The notes beneath the pieces were generated by a model. The model had not been told where the DNA came from, did not search any database, and saw only the letters and a program-made list of their open reading frames with translations. From positions 25,108,423 to 25,172,422 of the forward strand of contig NC_063436.1 of NCBI RefSeq assembly GCF_020379485.1: a stretch of DNA of 64,000 nt. The letters run 5' to 3'. Position 1 is the stretch's first letter; each line of letters begins with the position of its first letter. This document shows, in pieces, positions 32,473 through 42,494 of the stretch. The position numbers and the translations under genes were made by a program. Source of the stretch: Brassica napus. Lineage: Eukaryota; Streptophyta; Magnoliopsida; Brassicales; Brassicaceae.

Positions 32473-33991
32473 TATCTTATAACCTTTTGTCTGAATATAT
32501 GTTACTTTGTGAAAAATTATCATAATATATATTATGTTCATTTGAGCAATAAAAAATATATTAGGTTCTTACATTTTGAAAGGAGTTATACATTGATAAT
32601 GGATAGTCACATCTCATCAACTCACAGTGATTAATCAAAAAGTGAAATCCTTAATAAAGGAAACCAAAGGAATATCATTAGTCAAATTAAAATAACATAC
32701 GTAAGGGATCCAATATATTTCAGTATCATCAAAACGGATGCCGTAGAAGTTAAAACCGATAAAAAATTATGTAGCATATTTTACCGATTCAATTTGGGAA
32801 ACTTAGTTTCCACAAAACATATATTTGAATATCAACAAATGGGACACTCCTTGAATTGAGACAAAGAATGTGAAGCATACATTGCTTAATCCATTTAATT
32901 TTTTTCACAAATACTCTTATTTCACTCTTGCAGACATAGTTTTCACAAAGACTACTACTTTCAAACTTTACTCGATGAATCCTTACTGATTATTGACGAT
33001 TATTTTTTGAATTGCTGTATAATTCATTTACTAATTTATAGTTCTGTTATTTTTAATCTTTTCGGGTCACGGAGACTGACGAATTAGTAACTATTCATAT
33101 ACCTTTAATTAATATTGCTTTTCAGTTTTAGTTTTATGAAAATTAAAAGTAAGTCGACAGAGTTTAAAGATCATTTTATAAAATATAAAATTGAAATCAA
33201 GTTTTTGTTTTTGTTTTTTTTTTTGGTGTGGGTTGTTTGTATATGTACATGGTGTACAGAAACATTAATTTTATTTATAGATTTAATAGTTGCCTGAAAT
33301 TGCATTCATCGATCATCATCGTAAACTTTGATTCATCAGGTGCAATTGCAAGGTAATTCATATATAGTCCTTTTCTAAGGAACACAACATTTCCACCTTA
33401 TACTGATCATCTGAGTGGTCATAAGAGGATCGGTCGAAAAATAAACTTAAATCAATGAATCATTTGCAGAAGGTTAAGGAGAAACCCAAGCACAGAGCTC
33501 TCCTGTACATCTTCGATGGAGACTGCAGGAATCTGATAGTTAATTTCGATTTTCCTCTTATTTTTTTTTAAGTGGTGAACTTGGCTAAAGAATCAATCAC
33601 CTTCTTCTTCTTCATCCATCTTGTGAGATTTAAAAGTTTGATCATTTATCTCCCTGACCTAATCAATGATTTTGTTTTCTTCAGTTCCTTCAATAAACAA
33701 ATCAAGTAAGTATCAATGAAACCTTACAAAATCTTATAATCCCGCATGAACAGAAAAAAAAAAGAAAAGAAGAAGGTGATTTTGGAGTGTATGGAGCCAA
33801 TTGAAGAATAGATTCTTGAAGATGGGTTCCTTGCTGATTGACTTAATTATGATTGTAGCTTCCGTTTTGTCTCTCGACTAACAAAAGAGTATGTGTGGTG
33901 AGCTTAAACTAAATGCTGATGCTTAACAATTCACACACCAATCCAAACACACAAAGTCCCAGATTAGAAAAAAAGAGTGAACTTTTGTTAC

Positions 33992-34171
33992 GTCGATAAT
34001 GTACCGAGCAACGGCGGTGCGGTTGTTCAATGCAGACCATTGAAGAGCATAGTAGCCCAGTTCATCAGGCTCCGAAACAGAGCAACCCTCAAACTCAACC
34101 AATCAATGAAGCTTCTCCAAATCACCATAAGCTGCGGCAGTGTACACATCTCTCTTCAAACTCTCATCTTC
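33992..34171 (-). pseudogene. Captured exon of a TIP1/PAT24-like ankyrin S-acyltransferase
   Basis: The minus strand reads EDESLKRDVYTAAAYGDLEK, LH, stop, then [20 protein letters not shown] and [17 protein letters not shown], followed by GTAAC, a possible donor. This matches my recollection of the first ankyrin region of Arabidopsis TIP1 (protein S-acyltransferase 24), including EESLK.DVYTAAAYGDLEKL. One in-frame TGA (Arg codon CGA in the parent, by inference) breaks it; upstream of residue E the frame is also lost. It is a fragment of about 60 codons, with the catalytic DHHC part absent. It is a typical exon capture by a Helitron. A host TIP1 gene should exist elsewhere in the genome. Confidence 0.72.
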
Positions 34172-34871
34172 TCAGACCACCTTCTCATATTAGCTCCACC
34201 TACGATAATGATTGAGTTCTGTCCGTCCATTTCACCTCCCTCTCCACCTTTCTTCTTCTCTTCTCCATCAATCAAGAACCCAGAAACTAACTTTTAAACC
34301 TCATCGACTCAAAAATGGGTTCTTCTCCTCCAAAAACTGCATCTTCAACTTCTTCACCGTCTTTGAACTCACCTTCTCCGGCAATCAACAGAGATATCTC
34401 TTTTCCAACACTGTTGGTTCACCATCCTCCTGCAAGAAGAGGCGACACTCACCACCTCGTCTCCCTCACATCTACCTCATACGGTTTTCTCCTCCTCATC
34501 GATCTCCACGAACCCAAAACCGCCTCCGATCCTTCACGATTCAAATTTGGGTTAGTGGATATTTTAATCACCACGCCATTAATACCTACATGGGGACGGA
34601 GGAAGAAGGTGAATCGAAAGCCTATTCTCTGAGCCGATATCGCGACACGTTTCAAGAATGCCCAGTTTCTATTATTCAGGATGGGCTTCACCAATCTTTA
34701 TTTTAAAATCTTGTGCAATCAAAAGCCCAAACAAAACTTAAACTTGAATAAATGAAACGATGTGTATTGAGTTAAGGGACACGTGTCGCACCAGGAAACT
34801 TCGAATTAGTGATGTGGCAGACGACGTGGACACCCTGGGAGAGAAACAAACTGTACTTTATATAATAAGAT

Positions 34872-35219
34872 ATATATGTTAGACTGAGCATTTGTAATTG
34901 CAATTGTGGACCAAAATCTATTTTGAATTTCTGATGAGCCTGATCGATTTGGGCTTAAAATTTTTATCACCCAGTTTATACCTATAAAAACCGTAATGTG
35001 GTCATCAAGTGAATTTTTATTACAAAAACATGTTCTACAATTTTTAAAATTCTTTACTTTAACATCAGTGAGAACCATTTTAATGGTTTTAGAACCATCA
35101 ACTTAGTATTGTTTCCAAAATCGAATTACTTTGACCTTAGTCTTCCATATAGTTTTGAAGGGTTTCCACTGGACTACGAAATTGATGCAGTCCATTTTCT
35201 TGCTTTAAGTCATTAGCTG
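34872..35219. other. Intergenic, nothing recognised
   Basis: A+T-rich, no supported feature. Confidence 0.4.
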
Positions 35220-35221
35220 AA

Positions 35222-35242
35222 TATATATATATATATATATAT
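35222..35242. repeat. (AT)n microsatellite
   Basis: About ten AT units directly at the broken edge of the Helitron remnant. Confidence 0.9.
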
Positions 35243-35768
35243 TATTTAATTTGAATATTTATTAAATAAAAATCCATACTAATAAAATTTTATGATTTTT
35301 TGTATCTTGTTATAAAAAAATAAGTCATTGATTACAAAATTTTCAAAGTGAGATTTTAAAATTTCTAATAATTTATAGTCGTTTTAAAAAATTCAAAATA
35401 GAACATATAAGAAAAAATCTAAATTTTTTATTATATGGTTACTGTGATTGTTTAATATCTTTTAATAATATAAAATTAAACAAAAAAGGTCTAAGATACA
35501 AAAATTGTTATCAAATATTTATTATTCATAATCATTAATTGATATATATATATATTAATCATATTAGGTAATTTCATAGCTTTTATTTAAGGAAAGTGTG
35601 AGAATATTTTTTTGTACATTATTTATCAATTTGATAGTTAGTTTAATAAAAAGTATAATATAAGTTAAGATGGACCAACCTATTTTTCTATAATTCTGAA
35701 TTTTATACTCATGGTGACACTTTGATACAAAACAATGTTGTAATGTTTTTCAATTAATATATAAGGGA
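35243..35768 (-). mobile_element. Helitron remnant, 5' part (same family as 17799-18887)
   Basis: It is collinear with 17990-18887: TTTGTATCTTGTTATAA, TTTTTTATTATATGGTTA, TTTATTTAAGGAAA, TAGTTTAATAAAAAG and TGGACCAA. It ends ATTAATATATAAGGGA before T. It lacks the MITE present in the other copy, and the 3' hairpin end is lost at the (AT)n tract. Confidence 0.8.
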
Positions 35769-35774
35769 TAACTT

Positions 35775-36258
35775 AAATCAGATAAATTCTGACGCATTGC
35801 AACATTCTTGTTGTATTATTTTCATCACGACCTGATTGATCTTCACGTTGTACTATCTCTACACCTCCATCACCTGGAACATGGAAAAACAAACTTAAAA
35901 GATCAAGTTTTGGTCGTAAAACTTTTAATCTGATCAAACAAATAAAAAATTTAACAGACGCTGAGAATATAGTGTCCGAGTTTCTTCCAACTGTGACATC
36001 TCCAAATCAAACGTATTGACTCTTTTCAAAATATATGGACCATTAACAAATTTAACAAACCTGAAAAATGGAATGTTCAACAAAAAGATTATTAAGCTAC
36101 TTCTAAACTTTGTGTAAGAAAGGATCTGAAAAACATGTTTATCGATGAGCAGACCAATTAGCAATCCTCCTCTCGCTGTGTTACGGGACTGAAAAGCGGG
36201 AAGAACATCCTTGAAGGAAATAGCAGCATGAGCCGTGGAGATCGATTTCAGAGCCATG
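35775..36258 (-). pseudogene. Unidentified gene relic, possibly RPA/DUF223-like N-terminus
   Basis: On the minus strand an ATG at 36258 opens MALKSISTAHAAISFKDVLP, then AFQSRNTARGGLLIGLLIDK. The style recalls RPA/DUF223-like proteins, but I am not sure. A later exon-like piece (about 35878-35775) follows a CAG: GDGGVEIVQREDQSGRDENN. Between them the sequence is not convincingly coding. A TATA-like CTATAAATCC lies at 36606-36614 and site-II-like AGCCCA words upstream, so the relic kept its promoter. A hAT MITE sits in the 5' UTR. Confidence 0.4.
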
Positions 36259-36293
36259 GAGTTGCGGGTGTGTTTTTTAACCGAGTATGTTGA

Positions 36294-36575
36294 CAGAGCC
36301 GGTCTTAGAAAGCAGTAGGCTAGGAGGAAAAAACAAAAAAAAGGCCTATTAATTACAGATAAAAAAGGAATATCAAATGTAGTAGAAGGAAGCTTTCTAA
36401 CCTGTAACCCTAAATAGACCAATGTTTATTAAATAAAAAACTTATCTAAAGAAATATTTTTTATCAAAAAAAAAAAATCTAAAGAAACATTTGATAAAAT
36501 ATTGGCTAGTTTCATACTTAATATTTGGTGGCTGGAAACATGGGCTTCATCCGTTTCTGTTAAGTGCCGGCTCTG
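36294..36575. mobile_element. hAT-type MITE with 8-bp TSD
   Basis: The element is 282 bp. It starts CAGAGCCGGTCTTAG and ends TTAAGTGCCGGCTCTG, imperfect inverted repeats of about 15 bp. TATGTTGA flanks it at 36286-36293 and 36576-36583, the 8-bp duplication of the hAT superfamily. It separates the TATA box of the relic on its left from the ATG. Confidence 0.92.
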
Positions 36576-36810
36576 TATGTTGAGTATCAGTGAGAGAACC
36601 AGAATGGATTTATAGTGTGGAGATGGGGAAGGTTAGGTGAACGCATATTGGATGAGGGCATTATGTATATTTGTTTTGATTTGGGCTATGAAATGGGCTG
36701 GTGATAAACAAAACACACAAGTTAATGAGACAGTTAATGTGGGCATGTTAGGACAGTAATATAAAACAAATTAGGTCGGGACAAAATAAAGAAAAAGAAT
36801 GTAGAATATC

Positions 36811-37650
36811 AACGTGTAACTAACGTGTAAATATACTTAGCATTATCTATCACAACACTTAAAGCTCCCACTTCTCACTAAAAAAAGTTTCAAAATAGTT
36901 TTCCGCTTGGTGACCGGTGGCTTTTGCCGCCGGTTACCATTTCCTTTATGTCAAAGTCTTGTTTAATCTTTTCTTCCAGCATCGGAGACGTTCTCTGTTT
37001 TGTATGGCTGGCCCAGTCTCTGGCGTCATCACCTTCTTCTCTGGTGAAGGCGGTCGGCGTTTTGCTTCCGACTACGACCTTATCATTTCAGGTGTAGTTG
37101 GCTTCTCAGGTTTTTATCCGATATGTGTAACTCGCTGTCTTCGTTTTGATCGCTTGGTGATTGGATGAGATATCGATGGTTGGTGATTGATGCTCTTCGA
37201 TGTTGGAGCTCAAGCGATGACGATGTATGTGGCGTAGTTTCCGGATCCGTTGGGTACTGTGCATGGTGGTTTTAGGAATTCAGATGAGATCTCTATTCTG
37301 TTTTGATGGAAGCTCTCCGATAGAAGGATAAAAGGTGTTGAAGAGAGGTGGTGAAGCTCCTGTCTCCGAGGTATATCCGGCGACGGTGTTTGGTTGGCCG
37401 GCGGTGAATTTTTCTGGGCGGCGAAGGTGAAAAGGTTTGATTGTGATGTGTGTCTCCTCGTAATTGAGGGCTTAACAGGCGTTTTTGGTTTCGCGTTTAT
37501 AATCACGTCGGTTTGTCTTTCTTGACGGGCTAGGTAATAGGATTAGGGCCCAAGTGGTTTTTGTTTACTGTAGTTTTCCCGTTTGTTGAGTTTATGGGTT
37601 TGTATTATTGGGCTTTGGCCAATTAAATAAAATAAGATGACAAAAAAATA
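36811..37650. mobile_element. Retroposon-like block (tentative)
   Basis: This G+C-richer stretch (CCGGTGGCTTTTGCCGCCGG; TTCCGGATCCGTTGGG; GGCCGGCGGTGAATTTT) ends in A-rich AATAAAATAAGATGACAAAA. TAGAATATC flanks it (36802-36810, 37651-37659), a possible 9-bp or longer imperfect duplication. The open frames on both strands (36917-37168; 37210-37506) match nothing I know. Confidence 0.35.
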
Positions 37651-37659
37651 TAGAATATC

Positions 37660-38108
37660 TGGCCTCTGCTTTAAACTCAAGTTACATGATGATGTGTCAA
37701 TTTAATTGGATGAGCATATATTTTTGCCTGTATGCAGGTTAATTTAATTGGATGAGAATATGTGGCACCTCTAGAATTGATTCAATTTACTTCATGTTAT
37801 AAAGTAGAAATTTGCCATGGATTAGTCATTGGAAATCTACAACTAATAGTAGCCACATGTTCTGTATATTTTATGCCTATGCAGGTTAACTGTTTTAATA
37901 TGTTGTAAAATATGTTAAAAGAAAATAGAAGTTATAACGTACGATAATATTTTATATATATACTGTTTAAATTAAGGGAAAACTTAATTTAGTAAATTTT
38001 ATTTATGGTACACACAGACATGTATGTATAAACGATATACATTTATCATTTATGTAATATATAATATATGATATATGTATAAACTAAAGTAATATAATAG
38101 TGAATGGT

Positions 38109-38109
<1 letters not shown>
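37660..38109. other. Intergenic with short repeats
   Basis: TTAATTTAATTGGATGAG.ATAT occurs twice (37698, 37739) and ATGCAGGTTAA twice. No gene was seen. Confidence 0.45.
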
Positions 38110-38157
<48 letters not shown>

Positions 38158-38160
38158 GTA
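38110..38160. repeat. (AT)n microsatellite with TGTA interruptions
   Basis: About 50 bp of AT units with two GT breaks. Confidence 0.95.
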
Positions 38161-38364
38161 TACCTTATTCCTAAATCGGAAGTGGAAAGGTTGAAGTAAA
38201 CCTTATTAATCCTAGGAATCGGTAACTAATAATATAGCGACACGTTCTGTAACAGACTAGTTGGAAACTAATTTTACTGCATACTCATTTTTTCTTGAAG
38301 ATTTTATTATTTTTGTTTGTTCGTCTTTAATAGATTTTAGGAGGGGAATTATGCCAAGTAGCTA

Positions 38365-38500
38365 AGAAAAAAAAAATTAAAAATCTAACCAAAATCCCCC
38401 TCTCTTTCCTACTTTCTCTTCCTATCTCTCTCTACTCTCTCTCCCAAAATCTAATTTCTCTTTTTTTTTTGGTTATTTAGCAAAAAAAACCCTTTTAGGA
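38365..38500. repeat. Dispersed repeat shared with 16690-16843
   Basis: It has the same series of blocks: CCTACTTTCTCTTCCTATCT, then TTTTTTGGTTATTTAGCAAA, then AACCCTT. Confidence 0.6.
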
Positions 38501-39263
38501 ATTGGTAAAACTAGAGCTGAGTATTTATTGTAAGAGATTCTAAATGTAAAATTGCCTTATGACCAATGAATGATTCATTGTAATGCTAGAATGGAAATAA
38601 TAATGGTGTCAACTTGCATCTATCTAATTCGTTGCTAAAATACTCGATCATATCTAGATTGGGAAACAAATAAAAGTAAGTTGATATACACTTGTAGAAT
38701 ATGAAAACGATTAACTGAAGCTTCAGATCATGAATATTCTATATTATAGTACTATATTTTTGTTCTTTAAATATATTTTAAAACGAAAATTTATTATAAA
38801 CGTTACCGTAGTATTAATATAAGATTAATATAAACATATCATAATTGATAACATTTAGTGTTTGAAAGTTGAGGGGGTTTTGTTTTGACTGATATAGTCC
38901 TTACTAGACCCTATACATTTATAGAGAAAGTTTTATTAACTAAGAAAACTATATAAGGACGCGTTTTTGCTAAGCTTAATTGCAATTTCAAACAATTTTG
39001 TATGTTTCTATTCTTCTACTTCTAGCATTATATCCACTAGTTTTGTTTTGTTAAATACTATAAATAATTTAAAATTTTGGGAATTTTTAAGTATTTTCTT
39101 ACAAATTTGGAATGTCTTACAAATATATTATATGTACGCTTACAAATATTTAAAATCTATCTATATCCAAAGGAGAAAATTCAGGAAACAAAAAAAAAAT
39201 TATATAGTAATCTAATTATACATAATAATACATATTTGACTAGGATAAAACTAAATGAGCCTA

Positions 39264-41379
39264 TCGTACTATATAAAAGGGACTAAATTCAAGGCTTTTG
39301 GGACTATCCACCTCAGCCAAAATATTCGCATCTAAAAAGAATTAGAAATAAATGTCATTTAGAAGATAATTAACTAACATACAACTTTTGATATTTCTAG
39401 AAATTTCAAATTTGTAACTACTAATTTATTAATAGAATCATATATCTATATTGAATTATGTTCTATTTTTAATCGTTAGACTTCAAAGGTAAATAAATTA
39501 TTAATTTATAATATATATAGTTTATAACTTTATATTGTAGTTATAAATAAAGAGAAAATAACCGGGGAGGGTGAAGAAGCTCATGTAAAATTATGTAATT
39601 AAAATGGTAAAATGGTGAGCATGATGACGTGAATCTAAGAAAATTTGTTATACAAATTATGGTGCTTTCTTCGTCCACTATAATGATTTAAAATAAAATA
39701 TATATTCACATAAATAAGTCAATATTTGTTGTTGTTTTTTTTTGTAAGATGTTAAGATTATCATTTTTTGAAAGGTTACACTGTTGTTTTTAAACAACTT
39801 ATTAGAGCAAGGAAACAAAAACAACCAACAACAACTCAAGGTAAAAAAAGCCTTAAGGAAGTCTTATACAAGAAAGATAAAAAGAAGTAGAGAAGATGAG
39901 AAAGAAGAACTTGCCGGGTAAGAGAGGAGACGGTCACGCATCATACGGTCGAGAGAGGCAAGGATGACTGATGAAGGTGAGGAGACAGCTGTGAACACAC
40001 GAGCATTACGCTCTTTCCACAGCAGGTAGATGGCTGACTGAAAGTAGAGCTTGATGACTGGAGTAGCATGCGTATCTGCGTTGACGCGAGGTTGATTGAT
40101 CCAGGCTGCAACAGAGTGTAGATCAGCCGGAGGAGAAATCCAAACTTCAGCAGCAAAAGGCTCCCATATCAAGCGAGAGAAAGAGCACTCAAAGAAGAGA
40201 TGATGGTGAGTCTCTATTTCTAGATTACAAAAGACACATGTTCCTGAGACATTTAACCCCCAACGCCTCAAGCGATCCATGGTTGGCAGTCTTCTCCGCA
40301 AAGCCAGCCATGATATAAACACATTACATAGAATATGTTTCTTGAACCAAATAGTCTTGTGCCAATATTTGTTGTTGATAGTGTTTATATTCTTTTCTGA
40401 CATTAGTATCTATATTTTTTAGTAAACTGATCCAAAGAGATTAATTTGTGGAGCTAACCAAACAAGGATTATAGTGTTTACTTTGAAAAAAATAATAGGT
40501 TGAATGATAGATGGCGTGCGTGCTTTTTCACATGGAAATCTGCACATATATTAAAATCGTAAGATTTGAATCATAGAGAAAATATAGTGTATATGACTGA
40601 AGTTGGTTCATTCTGAAACTAAAGATGGCTAAAATTCTTCTTTGTCAAAATGCATAGATGTGAATCTTATATGAATAGAGTTCTCCATTGCTTATAACAG
40701 TGTAATAAACTCCGTGTGTAAAGGAGAAAAAATGTAATATAAGTGAAAACAAATTTTTTTTTCTTGTGCCTATAGGCTCTTCGCAATTTGAAGAAGAAAG
40801 AACATATTGTGTGAAAATCTTTGGCTCGGTCAAATTTTATCCAGTTGTTTATAAAACTGTTGTTATCTGATTCATGTAATTTTTCAGTGTTGATTTAAAA
40901 GCCCAAAAACCTATCTATACTGACTTTTTGATATTTTTTTCTGTGATTTGAATTTAAAAAAAAAAGATAAAACTTTCGATAAGTTATGTATACTCAGAAC
41001 AAGTATTTAGCTTTAGAAAGCATTTACATATTTCAAACTTATAATATATACATATATAATGTTTAAAATTATGCATATAAAACCTGTGTAAAATATGCCT
41101 GAATATGTTTCTTTTCTTTAATGTGTTAATCGTACTATATATAACATTACTTTAAAATTTCAAAAAGTTTATGTCACATACAAAAAACCATCAATAAAAA
41201 ATATAATTCTCCATCTACAACAAGAAAAATGAAAAATTATAAACATATAAATTTAAATTAAGAAAAACTAACATTGGAAAAACAAGAAGTTAATGTAAAA
41301 AAAAAGCCCGACAAATAATATTATAAATAAAATAAATTTATAAGACACAATTCGTGCGAAGCGCGGAAAAAATCTCTAG
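39264..41379 (+). mobile_element. Helitron, plus orientation, with nested LINE
   Basis: It starts after A: TCGTACTATATAAAAGGGAC, then TTTTGGGACTATCCACCTCA, the usual 5' sequence of Arabidopsis/Brassica Helitrons. It ends GTGCGAAGCGCGG hairpin, AAAAAATCTCTAG, then host T. It is about 2116 bp including the LINE insert. Apart from the LINE I see no gene in it. Confidence 0.82.
39735..40362 (-). mobile_element. 5'-truncated LINE with 15-bp TSD and zf-RVT domain
   Basis: CAATATTTGTTGTTG at 39720-39734 and 40363-40377 is a perfect 15-bp duplication. The minus strand reads HKTIWFKKHILCNVFISWLA, LRRRLPTMDRLRRWGLNVSG, TCVFCNLEIETHHHLFFECS (Cys-x2-Cys / His / Cys of zf-RVT) and IYLLWKERNARVF to a stop at about 39864. 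A 3' UTR ending TTAACATCTTAC plus A's follows. It is a typical dead-on-arrival 5'-truncated copy. A reading frame runs a few codons past the insertion into host sequence, which is meaningless. Confidence 0.93.
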
Positions 41380-41394
41380 TACAGTTAATAATTC

Positions 41395-42240
41395 TTATTC
41401 TACAAACGTGGTATTTACCAACTATTCTTTGACTTAGAACGCGGAATGAATAATTATTGATCGAACGTTAAGCTAAGTAAGTTTAGATGCATGAAAGCAT
41501 TATGTTTCTATTCTATCACAAGGGGCATTTAATACTAGTTGCTACAGCTATATGAGCTCTGCTTTTTATTTAAGTGGAATTCAAGCTGTTACAGAATTTC
41601 CCCTATTTGTGTCATATGCAAGTTTAAAACACATATAATTCTTATTCTATAAATGTGGCTACCTACTATTTATTTTTCTTAGAAAGCGGAATGAATTATT
41701 ATTGATCGAACATAAGCTAAATAAAACAACAATTTATGATAATAATAATAATAGATACAATTTATGGACAAAATATTATTTTATAATAATTTACAATTAT
41801 AATAAAATAAAACTAACACATAATAGTAGTTGAATTGGGTAAAAGTATCTGAGCCTATATACTTAATAATTCTTCTATAAATATGGGGTATCTACCTACT
41901 GTTTTTTTGTCTTAGAACGCGGAATGAAGAAGTATTGATCAAACATTAAGCTAATTAAGTTTAGGTGCATGAAACTATTATGTTTCTAGTCCATCACAAG
42001 GGGCATTTAATACTAGTTGTTAGCTTACAGCTTATATGAGCTCTACTTTTTATTTAAGTCGAATTCAAGCTGTTACGGAATTTCCCCTATTAAGCTAATT
42101 AAGTTTAGGTGCATGAAACCATTATGTTTCTAGTCTATCACAAGGCGCATTTAAATACTAGTTGTTAGCTTACAGCTATACGAGCTCTACCTTTTGTTAA
42201 AGTCGAATTCAAGCTGTTACAGAAATTTCCCTATTTTTTC
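41395..42240. repeat. Repeated modules upstream of the aspartic protease
   Basis: Module A (TTCTATAAAT.TGG...CTACCTACT...CTTAGAA.GCGGAATGAA) occurs at about 41395, 41640 and 41870. Module B (TTAAGCTAA, TTTAG.TGCATGAAA, ATTATGTTTCTA, ATCACAAGG.GCATTTAA, TACTAGTTG, GAGCTCT, AATTCAAGCTGTTAC) occurs at about 41468-41610, 41947-42093 and 42094-42240. The last two B copies are in direct tandem. Confidence 0.85.
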
Positions 42241-42417
42241 CTATTTGTGTAATATCTTAAATATAAACCACCTACAAGATTATAAAGTACTAAAAATCAA
42301 ACAAAATTAGTAAACTGTTTGTAGGTTGATAACCTTAGTTAGGTGGGATAATGCCCTAACTAGTAGTATCCCATTGTCGTATCTACCTACTAAAGAATTA
42401 TAAGACGTTGAAAAGCC

Positions 42418-42427
42418 TATAAATATG
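42418..42427 (+). promoter_or_regulatory. TATA box of the aspartic protease gene
   Basis: TATAAATATGG lies 77 bp before the ATG, followed by a pyrimidine-rich stretch (CTTCTTTTCATCATTCATTT), a normal plant core promoter layout. Confidence 0.65.
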
Positions 42428-42494
42428 GCTATTTATCTTCTTTTCATCATTCATTTCCGGTTCTTTTCAACATTCTCCCTAGAAAATCCACAAA

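Larger units (their letters stand above)
31209..34870 (-). mobile_element. Helitron H2, abutting H1, carrying a TIP1-like exon
   Basis: On the minus strand it starts TCTTATTATATAAAGTACAG (34870; next plus base is T) and ends with hairpin CCCGCCCGTAGGGCGGGCC then GACCCTAG at 31209. The base before it is the terminal A of H1. The first ~60 bp of H1 and H2 are alike (both have CAGTTTG.TTCTCTC and CCACGTC.TC). It is about 3660 bp, with no Rep/helicase. Its body has A+T-rich sequence at 31300-33100, mixed scraps at 33300-33900 and the TIP1-like exon. Confidence 0.87.

Noticed and set aside
34212..34706. 164-codon plus-strand frame in Helitron H2
   Set aside because: Low-complexity Ser/Pro-rich translation, no motif; it lies beside the antisense TIP1-like exon and probably reads its complementary strand and flank.
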